From contig CAXKWD010000005.1 of the NCBI GenBank assembly GCA_964059195.1, positions 143,741,686 to 143,805,685 on the forward strand: a stretch of DNA of 64,000 bases. The letters are read 5' to 3'. The position numbers and the translations under genes are program-made. This document shows, piece by piece, positions 1-11,285 of this stretch; position 1 is the first letter of the stretch, and each line of letters begins with the position of its first letter. The stretch is from Ectobius pallidus (lineage: Eukaryota > Arthropoda > Insecta > Blattodea > Ectobiidae). The notes beneath the pieces were generated by a model, which saw only the letters and a list, made by a program, of their open reading frames with translations, searched no databases and was not told the origin of the DNA.

Positions 1-833
1 TAGAACAAAAAACAGATGTATCTCAAATCTTGAAATTAATTATGGAACACAAATCATACAAGAAATTAGCAATGTAAAATTTTTAGGACTGCAAATTGAC
101 CAAAATCTTGACTGGAAGACACACATAGAAATGATAGGTCCAAAACTGAGTTCAGCGTGCTTTGCATTAAGAATTTTGAATAATATATTAAAACAGGATG
201 CATTACTTATGGTATATTTTGCATATTTTCACTCGGTAATGAGGTACGGGATCATATTCTGGGGCAACTCTTCCCATAGGGAGAAAATATTTAGATTACA
301 AAAGCGGGCAATAAGAATAATATGTGGAAAGAAAAAAAGGGAATCTTGTAAACCGCTATTTGAAAAATTAAAAGTCCTCACTCTTACAGGGGAGTATATA
401 TACTCTGTTATGTGTTATGTAGTGAATAATATTGATAAATTTAAAACTAATTTTAGTGTACACGGACGTACTACCAGAAACATGAATAATCTACACAGAC
501 CAAATAACTCGTTAAAACTCTTTCAGAAGGGTGCTTATTATTCTGCAGTACAGATATATAACAAGCTTCCAAACAACATTAAATTATTATGTATTCAAAG
601 AAAGAGCAAACCTTTCAAAACAGCTGTCAAGGAATTTTTAATAACTCACACCTTCTACAATTTGGAGGAATATTTCCAGCTTGGATAAATTTGGCAGCTT
701 ACAGTTTCTGTAGGCCTATATTATTGTTATAACATGCATGTATGTTTTGATCTGACGTGTTCTATATCCTTGAGCCCCGCTCAACACAGGATCTACAGGA
801 CGAGATATCTACATCTACATCTACATCTACATC
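1..833 (+). mobile_element. Non-LTR retrotransposon 3' end with (ATCTAC)n tail
   Basis: The RT frame ends at 688. A short AT-rich 3' UTR follows, then a more GC-rich stretch at 768-800, and the element finishes in about four and a half copies of ATCTAC (807-833). Ending in a tandem short repeat instead of poly(A) is typical of several LINE clades. No second copy of this tail occurs in the window, and the 5' boundary is outside it, so no target-site duplication can be checked. Confidence 0.75.
2..688 (+). CDS. LINE reverse transcriptase, C-terminal part (partial, runs off left edge)
   Basis: The reading frame is open from base 2 to the stop at 686-688, about 228 residues, with no internal stop. 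It contains the block KFLGLQIDQNLDW (around residues 27-39), then FHSVMRYGIIFWG, then FRLQKRAIRIICG and SCKPLFEKLKVLTL, and finally YNKLPNNIK. These are the usual landmarks of the region after the RT palm and thumb in insect jockey-like non-LTR retrotransposons; the family assignment is from memory of the motifs. The catalytic YADD box would lie to the left of the window. An internal ATG at 131 is not a start, because homology continues upstream of it. The protein would copy the element's RNA into a nicked chromosomal site. The frame is undamaged here, so the copy may be young, but most of the element is out of view. A similar but shorter remnant lies at 54818-55225. Confidence 0.85.
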   Translation, partial: RTKNRCISNLEINYGTQIIQEISNVKFLGLQIDQNLDWKTHIEMIGPKLSSACFALRILNNILKQDALLMVYFAYFHSVMRYGIIFWGNSSHREKIFRLQKRAIRIICGKKKRESCKPLFEKLKVLTLTGEYIYSVMCYVVNNIDKFKTNFSVHGRTTRNMNNLHRPNNSLKLFQKGAYYSAVQIYNKLPNNIKLLCIQRKSKPFKTAVKEFLITHTFYNLEEYFQLG

Positions 834-2230
834 ACTTAACCTACCATTAGTCATCTTAGTGTTATATCTTCCCTTCGTCACTGCCAACGTCTTGTTCAGC
901 GATAACGAGGAATTAGAGCACTATTAGATATTAGTTGATTTCAGATTAATTCTTGTAGGTTATTAGTTCAAATCAAAAGAGTGACGAATGAGTTGAAACA
1001 GTCTTAATAATTCTCCCTTTCGTATTAAAGCATTTCTTTCTACTTCATACGTCATTCGTTTCTCGCTTTTCATTCCTCTCTCTCTTACCCATTCCTATGC
1101 TTCTCTTTCTCTTCACTCATCACAGTATAATAATTTCATTCGTTCTGTTATCTTTCTCTTTGTTAGTCCACATTTAAAACACTTCTGTTTATCTTTTTGT
1201 ATCTCATTCTCAATCTCCTCACATTTAGAACCACGAGAACGCCAAAAAACGTATGTTGCAGTAGAATACGGTGCGTAGGAATTTGGAACATTAAGCGCGT
1301 ACTCAATAAAGGTTTGTTTGTGAAGTCAACACATCAGTGCACCTTACATAAATCCCTTTATTTTCGCTGATGTTTACTCCTCGAGTATTCCATTAACGAG
1401 TTAAACATCGACGTAGATGTTTTTCTTTGTGAATGGGGAAACCCGGATCTACTTTGAAAAATTCCACTGTATTTCTTTATTCTACAATTTACTAGGCTTC
1501 AGTAAAATCGAAAGTAAACATGACGAGATGCATACGCCGGTTCCTGTTTGTTCAAACAGCATAATAGGCAACTTCAGTTGCCTCAACGCAACATAAATCT
1601 GACCCAACAAAGTGAAATATTCTAAAATAAATATCAGCAGGTTTACAGTCCTACTTAATCATCTTAAAGACAATATTATAAACGTTGGCCAACCTACAAA
1701 GAGAGACACATTTAGAAATACCTGACACCGAAATATTTATGACATAGGATGAAACACTTGGGGTGAGGAGAAAACAAAGTGACAGATTTAAGTTATTGTT
1801 GTCCTTTAAAACATCTCTGGTTCTTTCAGGATATGAATCTCAATTTTGAAATATGTACAACAGAAAAGTTATTCTCACAATTTAACATGATATATTGGTA
1901 AATATTAATGTAACTGCATTCGATTGGATGTAAGCACTTTGAACTTAGTTTTAGCAGGGCGGTTTTAGTTTCCCAAACAAACAAACAAAAAAATAGTAGG
2001 ACTTTATTCTTAGAAAGTTTTGAAAAATACCATACATCATTGTTCACGAGGAATAAGATTACTTGCGAAATGAAGTGGACTGTTTGCGTGTGAACACGTG
2101 TCACTATGTAAATTACTGTATGTATGTATGTGTCACTTAGATTCATAAAATAAGTATTAGTTTTTTGGATACTAGCCAACTATAATTTTTCTTTAGGCCT
2201 ATCTGCATCTCTTTATACAAACACAAATCT
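834..2230. other. No gene recognised
   Basis: AT-rich sequence with short open frames only. A CT-rich patch lies near 1060-1110 and one TAGGCCTA at 2194. The 117-codon frame on the minus strand (1826-2179) has no recognisable domain and a composition expected of chance in AT-rich DNA. Confidence 0.6.
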
Positions 2231-2640
2231 TTATATTATCAGGAAGTGTGTGTCACCCTGTGTGCGATGCTGAACAAAATCTACGGCACGTAGAGATCTG
2301 AAAATTTTAATAGGCTTTTGGATGGACTGAAGAGTGTCCGAGTGCACCTCGAAGCCGGAATTTTAATTTTCGCTTTCGTTCGCGAGTTATGTGCAAAAAA
2401 CTGGCAGAAAACGTGACTTTAGCGCTCTAGAAGCAATCAGGATCACCAGACGACCCAGAGATAAACCGTCATCCGAACGATAGATCGCGGTCCTATAAGG
2501 CCCAGGCGGCGTGGGCAGCAAAAACATCCCTTCAACGGAAAATGTTAAACTAAGAAAAAGAGAAGAGAGAAAAATAACTGGATTTGCTTTAGCAGCTACA
2601 TAATGAAATGAGACATTAGGCACGACGAAAACATGACATG
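2231..2640. other. Unclassified, relatively GC-rich segment
   Basis: This stretch is clearly richer in G+C and CpG than its flanks. It holds a 78-codon minus-strand frame (2387-2623) that I cannot assign. It could be an old repeat or an exon fragment; I saw no second copy in the window and no clear splice pair. Confidence 0.3.
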
Positions 2641-3129
2641 AATGTCAAGTCAATAAATTCGTACTTCCTTTGCTATATGGAATGCAAAATACAAAGCAAA
2701 CTTAAATGTCATCCTTTGTTATTTGAATATGAACGGATTCCAATAAAGAAAGTTGATAAAGAATTTATATGAGCAAAATAAGTTTCAACGTCAAAGAACT
2801 AAATAAAATCTATTTAAAGATTGTCGTCCAAGTTATAGGACTACAAAGAATCCCAAAGGCATTCTGATATTCTCTGTAAGAAAAATGAGTTCGCATTATT
2901 TGAATGAGGTTCAAAAAAACGAGAAAGCACAATCACTTGACAAGAAGATATTCAATATTAATACCCCGAATAATCCAATAAAATAGCTTTATACCACTCT
3001 TAATGTAATCTAAAGGATTTACCAAAACTGTATTTAAAGGAGAATGGCTATGCCAATGCTTATTGGTTGAGTTCTCATGGCTACAACTCTACTATTTTCC
3101 TTATTATTCTTAGAAGTATCTTTATTCTA

Positions 3130-3334
3130 CTATTCGACCTTGTCCACTCCGGGCATAATCACATAATATATTTGCCAAACAGAATGGCGATATATAAAAC
3201 ACTGTAAGCTTTCACGGCCGAAGTCAATATTAACAACATTATCCAGGCTTGTAGGCCGTGGTTCAGTTGACATAGATGTGCCAAACGTTTCGTCACCAAC
3301 TACGACGGACATCCTCAGTGGCTGTTAACAGCCA
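3130..3334 (-). mobile_element. Retroelement 3' region with hammerhead-like motif
   Basis: Read on the minus strand, a perfect 16-base palindrome TGGCTGTTAACAGCCA (3319-3334) is followed at once by CTGAGGA (3312-3318), a weakly paired 20-base spacer (3292-3311) and GAAA (3288-3291), then CGTTTGGC. The order hairpin, CUGANGA, stem, GAAA matches the conserved core of hammerhead ribozymes, which are known in Penelope-like and other retroelements. A 60-codon frame overlaps (3130-3312). The base that should be U before stem I is G, and stem II is weak, so cleavage is doubtful. Assignment to a retroelement is inference from the motif and from a second copy at 50062-50115. Confidence 0.35.
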
Positions 3335-3354
3335 GCTGCCGAACAGAACGCTTC

Positions 3355-3395
3355 AATAACAATAATAATAATAATAATAATAACAATAATAATAA
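3355..3395. repeat. (AAT)n microsatellite
   Basis: Run of AAT/AAC triplets interrupted twice by C. Confidence 0.95.
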
Positions 3396-3504
3396 CTTTT
3401 ATTTTCTCGTCTTCAGCCCAGATATCTAAAATAAAATTTTATAATTTGGTTGTATAATATGGACGTGAGACATGGTCTCTTTAGACTCCACGGGAAGAAT
3501 AAAA

Positions 3505-3942
3505 TCTGAGTTGAGTTCAAAAACAGGTTGCTTAAGACAATATTCGGACTTCAGAGAGATGAAAATGGGGACTGGAGAAAACTACATTAACGATGAGCTT
3601 CATAATCTCTATCTTCACCGAATATAGGCTAATAAGGGTCATTAAATCACGGAGGATGATATGGTCTGGACATCTCTGGACATCTCTCAAAAACATTGAC
3701 TGGGAGACCCGAAGGGAGGAGACCACTTGGAAGACCTAGACGCATTAGAATAGATTTATAGGAGATGGGATTTGAGAGGGATGGTTGGATGGAGTTAGCA
3801 CAGAATAGGGTTGAATGGCGGGCTCATATAAGCGCGGCAATGAACCTCCGGGTTTCACAAAGTAGATAATATTCCTTTACTTAGCTAAGGAATTGTCTAT
3901 TGCTATTGAGTAAGTATAATAATAATAATAATAATAATAATC
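3505..3942 (+). mobile_element. LINE ORF2 C-terminal tail and 3' end, decayed (copy 1 of 5)
   Basis: The plus strand encodes, with several frameshifts and stops, the well-known end of an insect LINE polyprotein: DENGDWRKLH near 3560, then TLTGRPEGRRPLGRPRR near 3690-3740, then GFERDGWMELAQNRVEWRA and finally AAMNLRV near 3848. The 3' UTR ends in GAGTAAGTA followed by an (AAT)n run (3917-3941). Four more copies lie at 17934, 27931, 46482 and 49651, all in the opposite orientation. Only this last part of the element is present each time, as expected of 5'-truncated LINE insertions. There is no intact reading frame. Confidence 0.8.
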
Positions 3943-4900
3943 GGAGGGATTGTGTGCATTACCATCTTTACTACTCCGACATAATAATAGGCTGTAGAGC
4001 ATGATTGGCACATCAAACGAAAGACAAGTGTGTTTTTACAATGTTTAATGACTGGTTGTTCAGTTTTAGAGAGGAATTTCAAGTGCAACAGGAAATGCTT
4101 TTGTTACTAGCATAGATTCGAATGAATGGAAATCATCCACCATCCCTGTCTGTGTGTAAATATAGAGTGACAAATTATCGTTTGTGTTCATGCTTTGTTC
4201 GTTAAATGGGCGTGTGTATTTGCATAATAGTAACTTGTGCAGATAATTTTAGTACTCGCGTTCTATTAATATTTAATACATGTTTCATAGTCATTAACTT
4301 TTTCCGTCGTTTTTATACTGGTTTGAGAATATGCAATTTGCCTACTAAATATTGCTTGCTACGACATACTTTTACTTAGGCCTATAAAAGCTGTCGCTGA
4401 CGGAAATGTTGTCTCGCAGAGTTTTGCTACAGCATACAACCAAAGGCCCGTCATACTTACGCACATATAAATGCCTTAGACTTGGTCTGGGATCATACCC
4501 GCGAACTTGGTAATTGAAAACAAGTCCCTTATCAACTGTTTCGAGGCCACCATGACTAATAATAAAAGTGGAAAATGTCATAAAAAGTCATTAAAATTTT
4601 TATGCCATAAAAAATGTACAAACATTTTGTACGAAAATTATATTCCTGTTATTTTCTTCAAACCACTATTAAAATTATTTAAATTAATTTCACTACACGT
4701 TTTCCTTAGCTGCAGAGTCATATTAATTCATGTATATGTACCTTCTCAGCGTTCACATTGATAAGAAGAGAAGTAAAGCAGTTGTTTCCGTGCTGTAGAT
4801 GTATGGCACATTTAGGCGTAATCCCATAGTCGTATGAATATTTCGAAATTGTGATCATACAATAAACTTCTGGCGATAAACTAATAAAATACCGTAAAAT
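3943..4900. other. No gene recognised
   Basis: AT-rich DNA with short frames on both strands and one TAGGCCTA at 4377. I see no recognisable domain or repeat. Confidence 0.55.
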
Positions 4901-4904
4901 TCGA

Positions 4905-5162
4905 AACAAACTCCGTGGCGCAACATGCATCTAGTGACCAAACCGACCATCGGACCGCTGCGCCAAGTACTGCAGGCGGATGGTAGGATTTGGGGCATGT
5001 GGTCAGCATGTTGACTCCCATGGTCGACAGGCTACTGATGGTTGCCCAGACCGGAGCCGCTACTTCTTCCAGACTTCCGTACCTCAGAGAAATTCGAATA
5101 GGCACGGGATCGATCCAGATGCAGTCCTGCTAATCCATATTCAGCAATGCTAACCAGCAGAT
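4905..5162 (-). mobile_element. Probable tRNA-derived SINE
   Basis: On the minus strand the sequence starts with a degenerate tRNA-like head: GGTTAGCATTGCTGAAT resembles box A, and GGATCGATCCC resembles box B. A GC-rich body of about 200 bases follows and is clearly distinct from the AT-rich flanks. No target-site duplication was found. A degraded tRNA pseudogene joined to unrelated sequence is the alternative. Confidence 0.4.
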
Positions 5163-5183
5163 CACGCACTTACAACGTTAAGT

Positions 5184-5742
5184 GCGGAGAGATTATTTTT
5201 GCGATGTGCCGAGAACGCATGGTCCGCGCGGCGGCCTGGAAGCAATTCGTCGGCCGGTAAAGGCTCATCTGCATAGCCCCTCTCTTCAAGCGCACGGATT
5301 TCTGAATTAGGCCTACAGTTAGAACAATCACCTACCTTAATCATAGAAGATGTTGGAAATGATCTCCGTCTACCGCCACACATTTCTGACACCTTTTAAG
5401 AAAGTCTGCAATCACATGCATTAATTCTTCTTGTGAAATTGTTGCAGTTTCTCTTCTTATGCTCTCTTTCAGTTCATCAATTGTATGAGGGTTATTCTTG
5501 TAGTGCACGTTATTTTTTAAGTTTCTCCCAAAATAAAAATCACAAGCAGTAAGATCTGGAGATCTTAGCCTACATAGTAAATGGATAGATACGCATAGTA
5601 ACTGCGCAGAGTTACAGGGATAACATAGGCTGATCACCTCAGTCTTTGAAGAATTATCGGACGATCAATGTAAATTTCCTTGAATCCAGGCCGCCGTGCT
5701 GACCGTGAGTTCTCGGTACATCGCAAAAATAATGTCTCTGTA
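5184..5742 (-). mobile_element. Tc1/mariner-superfamily transposon remnant between 61-bp inverted repeats
   Basis: The arms 5184-5244 and 5682-5742 are inverted copies matching at about 51 of 61 positions, sharing ATTATTTTTGCGATGT and CGGCGGCCTGG. Between them the minus strand encodes the C-terminus of a DDE transposase (about 5556 down to the stop at 5341): RSPDLTACDF carries the third acidic catalytic residue, followed by NNPHTIDELKESIR, a helical region, and CQKCVAVDGDHFQHLL at the end. The N-terminal DNA-binding part and the first two catalytic residues are missing. The likely reading is an internally deleted, non-autonomous copy. I could not settle the exact ends or a TA duplication. Confidence 0.6.
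5341..5560 (-). pseudogene. DDE transposase C-terminal fragment
   Basis: About 72 residues align by eye with the end of insect IS630/Tc1/mariner-type transposases: the motif RSPDLTACDF contains the last catalytic aspartate, then NLKNNVHYKNNPHTIDELK, ISQEELMHVIADFLKRC and DHFQHLL before the natural stop. The frame itself is intact here, but upstream codons to 5637 show no homology and the rest of the gene is absent, so it cannot make an active enzyme. Element family below superfamily level is not resolved. Confidence 0.7.
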
Positions 5743-6696
5743 GATTTCAGATTCTTCCGTGAAGTAGTGATCATAGCCTTTCAAGTCCCAATTTTGGTGA
5801 GAACTTGCATGCCTTCAATTATGACAATTCGTGTTAGTTAGCATTCGGGAGGCCCACCGTGATTCGGGTTCACAATAAACCGTAGGTCCCAGCTAACGTA
5901 ACAGCAACTCCAGGAGTCATCAACTCACAACGGTGGGATCTTCTCTACACACTAGTGTCCAGCTAGCCACCACCCCGACGATTACGCGTGAAATGGCTCA
6001 TAGAAAACATAAAAATAGCTAAATAATCAGGCCCATGCCCTAGAAATAAGAGGAAAGCAGTAGGATCTGATTTGTGGTCAAGGATAGATAAACTTTTTTT
6101 GTGGCAAGTTGGCTAACAAGCTTGCAACTGGAAATAACGGTAACATTAGTGTTGGCTTTCGACACCTACGAGACTTTCGATAAACGAGTTTGCTAATAGC
6201 ACCGGCAACATTGGAGGCATAACATATAAGAAGAAGGTGGTTCAGAGGTGAAACACTATGGAACCTGTTCGGTGAGCTATGGTTTAGGGTAAAAGTTGCA
6301 TATGCTAAGTCTCGAAACCTATTCCAGAGATAATAGTCAGGGGAATTTGGGCAATGCATGTTAATCGAAAAAGCACTGGTTGCTTTTAAATAAATTTTTA
6401 CAATTTCCTCTCAAGTAAATGAGTGAAACTAGTTCTTATATAATTTCTTGTAGGGATTTTCTTGATCCACTCGGTCTTAACTCTTAAATTCATAATGTAT
6501 CCCATGGGAAACAGTAGTTTATCTTAAACCAATATTAAAACAATGAAAAATAAATAGGAAGAAAAGCTTAAATTTCATGTAAAGTTACAGAATAAGGTGC
6601 AAGAAATGAACTAAATGCCTAATAGTTGTGATAACTGATTTCTTTGCAGTGCGGCTTCTGTTTGTGTTTTGTTTGTGAAATTGAGTCTCATGACTA
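5743..6696. other. No gene recognised
   Basis: The first part (5850-5990) is somewhat GC-rich, and the rest is AT-rich. The 93-codon minus frame 6078-6359 has no recognisable domain. Confidence 0.5.
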
Positions 6697-7434
6697 GACT
6701 TCGGATTTTAGGTAAAAACCTATTTTAATCCTTAAGTGATATATGGATGTAAACTTGTATATGCATGTTTCATAAGTGACAATGCCTAAAACTGATACTT
6801 TTATAGGACCTAAAACAGCCTATTTTTACGTTAGAGCCTAATATTGCCTTTTTGCATGTTTTTCCTCTAAAGTTCACAATAAGTTAATTTTTGTTATAAA
6901 TTCTAGCATTTATTTTCAGTTTGTACTAAATCTTTAGCTCAGAAAGTGCAGTACATGACACATTTGTGACGTGGTTAAATAGTAAGGAATGTTTCGTCTT
7001 CAGTAGAAAAATTCCTTGAAATTCCAAAGAATATGTAGTGTTTTTCTCCCGACTCCCACATCGAGTAATGAAAAAAAATAAAACGTAGTTCTTTGAATCA
7101 CTGAGGGGTACAAGGGGTTGAATATGCTAGCGTGCGTAGCTTCTGGGCGCAGGGATTAGGTTTTCACTGTTATGGTAGTAATATAGGCCCTAGGAATAGG
7201 TATATATATAATTCTGTGTACCATAGGCCTATATCTGTGTTTTATCATGATTAGTGATTAATGGTGACTTCATTAAATATAATACTCTGCATTGCAATTA
7301 AGATATTTCAGAAAATTGGTAACTTAACGATTTTATAAGAGACTATTTCACGATTTTTAGAACCTATTTTCCGATTTTTAGAGCCTATTTTAGGCACCTA
7401 AAACATCATTTTTAGCGACCTAAAAGTCCGAAGT
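6697..7434. mobile_element. Non-autonomous element with short terminal inverted repeats
   Basis: The left end GACTTCGGATTTTAGGT is matched, inverted, by the right end (reading inward ACTTCGGACTTTTAGGT). The interior has repeated CCTAAAA/CCTATTTT blocks near both ends, like transposase-binding arrays. The flanking octamers CATGACTA (6689-6696) and CATGATTT (from 7435) match at 6 of 8 positions, which would suit a hAT element. A longer direct repeat, AAATTGAGTCTCA, also flanks it at 6678-6690 and 7467-7479. No coding capacity. Confidence 0.55.
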
Positions 7435-7479
7435 CATGATTTATAAATAGTGACATAAATAGTGATAAATTGAGTCTCA

Positions 7480-8060
7480 AACATTTAAGGGTTAAATACA
7501 GTTCTTCAATTTTATTATATTCTTTGCACTAAGAGTTTGTTATACCAATCCATGTTACAATGTACGTCCGAATAGAAAAGTCAAAGGAAAGTTTCAATCT
7601 AACTAAAATAATGTAACACTAGAATGGACGAGCTATAAATCATGTTTTAAAAGAAAGAATACATAAAATGAAATTGAATTCCCAAATTGAAGTGCATGTC
7701 TTCATAAAATGTGACACAGACTACACTGAAGAATATTACAACAGATTCCGGCTTTGTTGATCCCTTCTCAAACTCCTCGAGTGTCTGAAAAGTGCCTTCT
7801 GTACGTCTGTTTGCATAATAAACAAGAAGATTCTGACATATATTAAAATACTGTTACCTTTGGGAGAAATCCAATCCCTCCCTGTCTTCTTTGATATATC
7901 ATGTTCAATGAAACTGAATGCATTTACTGTTTGTTCGAACAAAAATATAAAATGATTCTGCTTCAAAATTGATCAAAGAGTTATTTGGACTAACATAAAA
8001 TAATAAGATTTTTCTTGTTAAACTTTCAAAATAACACAACATTATTCATAATACGAGACG
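7480..8060. other. No gene recognised
   Basis: AT-rich; the minus-strand 76-codon frame at 7736-7966 looks random. Confidence 0.55.
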
Positions 8061-8072
8061 AATATAATACTT

Positions 8073-8435
8073 CTCTCTCTCTAATCCTGTGCCCCCTTGT
8101 TGGGGCGTAGGTTTCTGTACCTATGTAAATTTTGTTACGCGTATTTTCCTAGGGAGGTGGTAAGCCCATCGCCCCTGAACCCCTCTCCGGAAACTAAGAT
8201 ATTACTTGGACGTGAAAGGGCCGAGAAATTTTGTCCAGAGGCTCTAATTTAGGCTTGGAGATCTTTTACGTGCCGTAAATCTACGACACGGGGCCCCCCA
8301 GCTTAAAGTCCCTCCCGGAGGACACCGTGCCCAGGATTTTTACGTCCTGAAAAACCCGTCGACTGCGGCCGGGTTTGATCCCGCGACCTTCGGATCTAGA
8401 GGCGGGAACGCTACCTCTAGACCACCGCAGCCGAA
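8073..8435 (-). mobile_element. tRNA-derived SINE, family A, full length with TSDs
   Basis: On the minus strand it starts with a tRNA-like head, GGTCTAGAGGTAGCG (box A) and GGTCGCGGGATCAAACCC (box B), then a conserved GC-rich body, and ends in a CT-rich tail (8073-8082 on the plus strand). A perfect 12-bp duplication, AATATAATACTT, flanks it at 8061-8072 and 8436-8447. A second copy at 52359-52696 shares the body, including CTCTCCGGAAACTAAG and TTTTACGTGCCGTAAATCTA, but lacks the head. Such elements are transcribed by RNA polymerase III and moved by a LINE's enzymes. Confidence 0.9.
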
Positions 8436-8447
8436 AATATAATACTT

Positions 8448-11220
8448 AGGCAAGTATAATTTACACAAACTCAATCGTAGCAAAATTATTGATTGAAAAA
8501 GTTACAGATATTTCTACATTCAAAAGAATAAGCTGTTAAAATCTATATAATTATACCCCTTTCACCTTATCTATATACATTATTGTTAGATACCGTATTT
8601 TTGGGTAAAATAAAATGGGTGATTCCGGTTTTAACTACCTTCTATTTTGTTGATATTTCGCGAAATAAGATATTTTATACAATTATCCTTATGGGGATGT
8701 TATGACATTCTGCACGCTATGCTCTTTTTAGAGTCACGAAAATGACCATATTTGAGGTTATTATATTCTTTAGAACTTACAGAATTCACAAATAAACTGA
8801 ATTTGTTGCTAAAAAAATTGTGTGAAATTAAAGACAAATCTTCAAGAAGTGGGTATTATTATAACATAAAATTGGGTAATTTATAGTACAAAAGTGTATA
8901 AAATACAAAACCTGTTGAATTTACACTCTTGCCGCAATCTAACATAGGCATCCCAAACTCGGCACAAAGTTAGCAGAAACGGAGTATATAGTAATCAATG
9001 AATAGCGTACAATCCTCAGGCTTTGTTGTGATAGCCTATCCAGAACTTCTCGATAGCATAGAAATGGCAGAAAACGAGGCATGTGATAAGAAATGAAGGG
9101 AGAACTCACACTAAAACAAAATAACTTATTACGATTTTGAATAACATTTTTGTACACATATTCTCAATTTATGAACAGAAGGGGCGTATTTCGTGCATAT
9201 TTAGACATTTCGCACAGTAGAATAAAGTTCGCGATATTTCGTGAATTCAATTTGCTTAATATTGGTATTTTACGCACGAAAATAAATATAGCTAAGGAAA
9301 AGTACTTTGTAAAATTTCGTTCTTATCGCTGTTACAAAAAATACAAAATATATTGTTATATATAGGCCTACCGTTATATGAGTTATGTGTCTTCGTATGC
9401 GGTTATAATATACGGTCAGGCCACTTACCGCCAATACCTTGAGATCTCAATGAGAAATGTGAATTTGGTTACATTTATTTAATACCACCAAACATGGAGT
9501 ATCAGAATAAGGATTTTCGCAACTCTTTGTCTGAAATTGTCACATCGTTCAACTGAGAGAATAATTTAACCCTTTATAGGGAGTCAGTCAATAACTATTC
9601 ATATTTGAATCCCAACACTTTCTTTTTTTAAATCTTCAGGGATTCTTTAAAGACGTTTTTAATGGTGAAATAACTATGTATCAAATATAGATTTATTGAG
9701 TATCTGGTTAACCTGTAATAAAAAAAAAGTATTTGCATTTTTAAATTTCACGGAATAAACAAGTAAGACTTGTATCAAATTGTACTTTCACTACCTGTCG
9801 TTAATCTCTATAGAACCTAGTAATTATTTCTTTTATAAATGTGTTATCCATGTAGGAAAATTAAGTTCCAACTTCTTCTGTTTGAGAAAATCGCTAGCTG
9901 TCAATATCGAGGTAAATGTCTCTTGAAAATATAGTACATGTCGAGCATATTCACTGTCTTGACCTTGAAACTGTCGTTACCGAAGGCTGTCGCATTTTTT
10001 ATCCTCATATCTCTCGAAGAAATATGAGGGCACTTCAAAAACCTCATGGGACTCGTCCACTTTTACATAATCTTTACTGTACGGTTGTTAATCTTCAAAG
10101 GAGAAATATTGGTTTTCAAATCCCTACGCTTCTTTTGATTCCTTTTATGATAAGCAGTTTTTCCTCTAGATGCAAAGACTTGATTTCATAAAACCAGTAT
10201 ATGATGATATCGTTACATCAAATAACAATTTTATTTGACTCACATAACTTGTGCATAACCTGTACCTTTCATGTAATCCAGCATGGAGTACATGGCATTA
10301 GTGCGTACTCGGAAATGATTACTTTGTCTGTATTCAGCTTCAGGCTCTTATGTTATCTGTCTGCCAACGTTAGGAACTCCTATTCTCTTCACAAGGATTA
10401 AGACCAGTCTTCTGCGGTTTTGCTCTTGCAGAGTAGGGACTAACCACGACCACGTTTTTTGATCGATGTTAAGCTCTCAGTTCATCTTTAATTAAGTAAA
10501 ACCATTCTTGAGGATAAAAAATTGAAATTACAGTAAATTAAATTACAGAAAAAACGATTACTCCATGCTCTCTTCCCTTTTTGTGGATCTGCTCTTGTTC
10601 TTAGGTTAAGATAATGCACATTGTGCGCGATTCCTTAATTATTATAGCATTAGAGACTGAAATACAAATGAAGGTTAGCTATTTTAAAGTGCATAAGAAC
10701 AATTAATACTGGTGATGAGTGTGTTTAAATGTGGGTAGATGTGTATGTGTATGTTTGCGTGTGTCACGAGTATGTTGTGAAAAACAAATGATGTGTTTGA
10801 ATGTCATTATGTGCTCCATGCATTCTAACGTATGTTTTAGACAGTGTAGTGGTACATACTGTCCGCTCTAGAACCGGCTATGAAGTAAACCAGTATGTTA
10901 CTCTAGCTTAGGTTTTTTTTTGTATGCCCATCCTTACCCCCGGAGTGCCAAGCAATTAAGCCTAAACCTCCGGTCAAACCAAATTTTGGTAAACGTATTA
11001 TGTGATGTGTATATACCTATTGTGCTCTTATGTAGCCTACATCCGTAGGGGATGATGATGGTGTGACGTGTTTGGGCTGTGTACTTGTGTCTTTGTACTT
11101 TGGCGCACGATAGACCTAAGTGCGGAAGGTCTTATGTGCAATATTTCCCGAGTGTGTTTTTTTAGTGACTTGTAGTTACGTATTCTAGAGATTTGTAGTG
11201 CGTGTATCTTTTTGAGGGGA
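8448..11220. other. No gene recognised
   Basis: A long AT-rich stretch with scattered small frames. The two plus-strand frames at 9916-10191 and 10201-10401 carry no motif I recognise. A GT-rich patch lies at 10715-10790. Confidence 0.5.
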
Positions 11221-11227
11221 TTATTGA

Positions 11228-11285
11228 CCAGTCCGGCATTCGCCTAAGAACGAGGGAAACCCCTCAAAAACCTCGTTCGGACTGG
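11228..11285. repeat. Imperfect inverted repeat (hairpin)
   Basis: CCAGTCCG (11228-11235) and AACGAGG (11249-11255) pair with CCTCGTT (11271-11277) and CGGACTGG (11278-11285). This gives 15 pairs with a 13-base bulge on one side and a 15-base loop. It sits at the left edge of a GC-rich block running to about 11575. Confidence 0.8.

Noticed and set aside
3355..3942. AAT-rich arrays as a CRISPR-like or satellite array
   Set aside because: They are plain trinucleotide microsatellites with no spacers.
5162..5392. Minus-strand 76-codon frame
   Set aside because: It overlaps the left inverted-repeat arm and the transposase fragment in another frame; a shadow frame.
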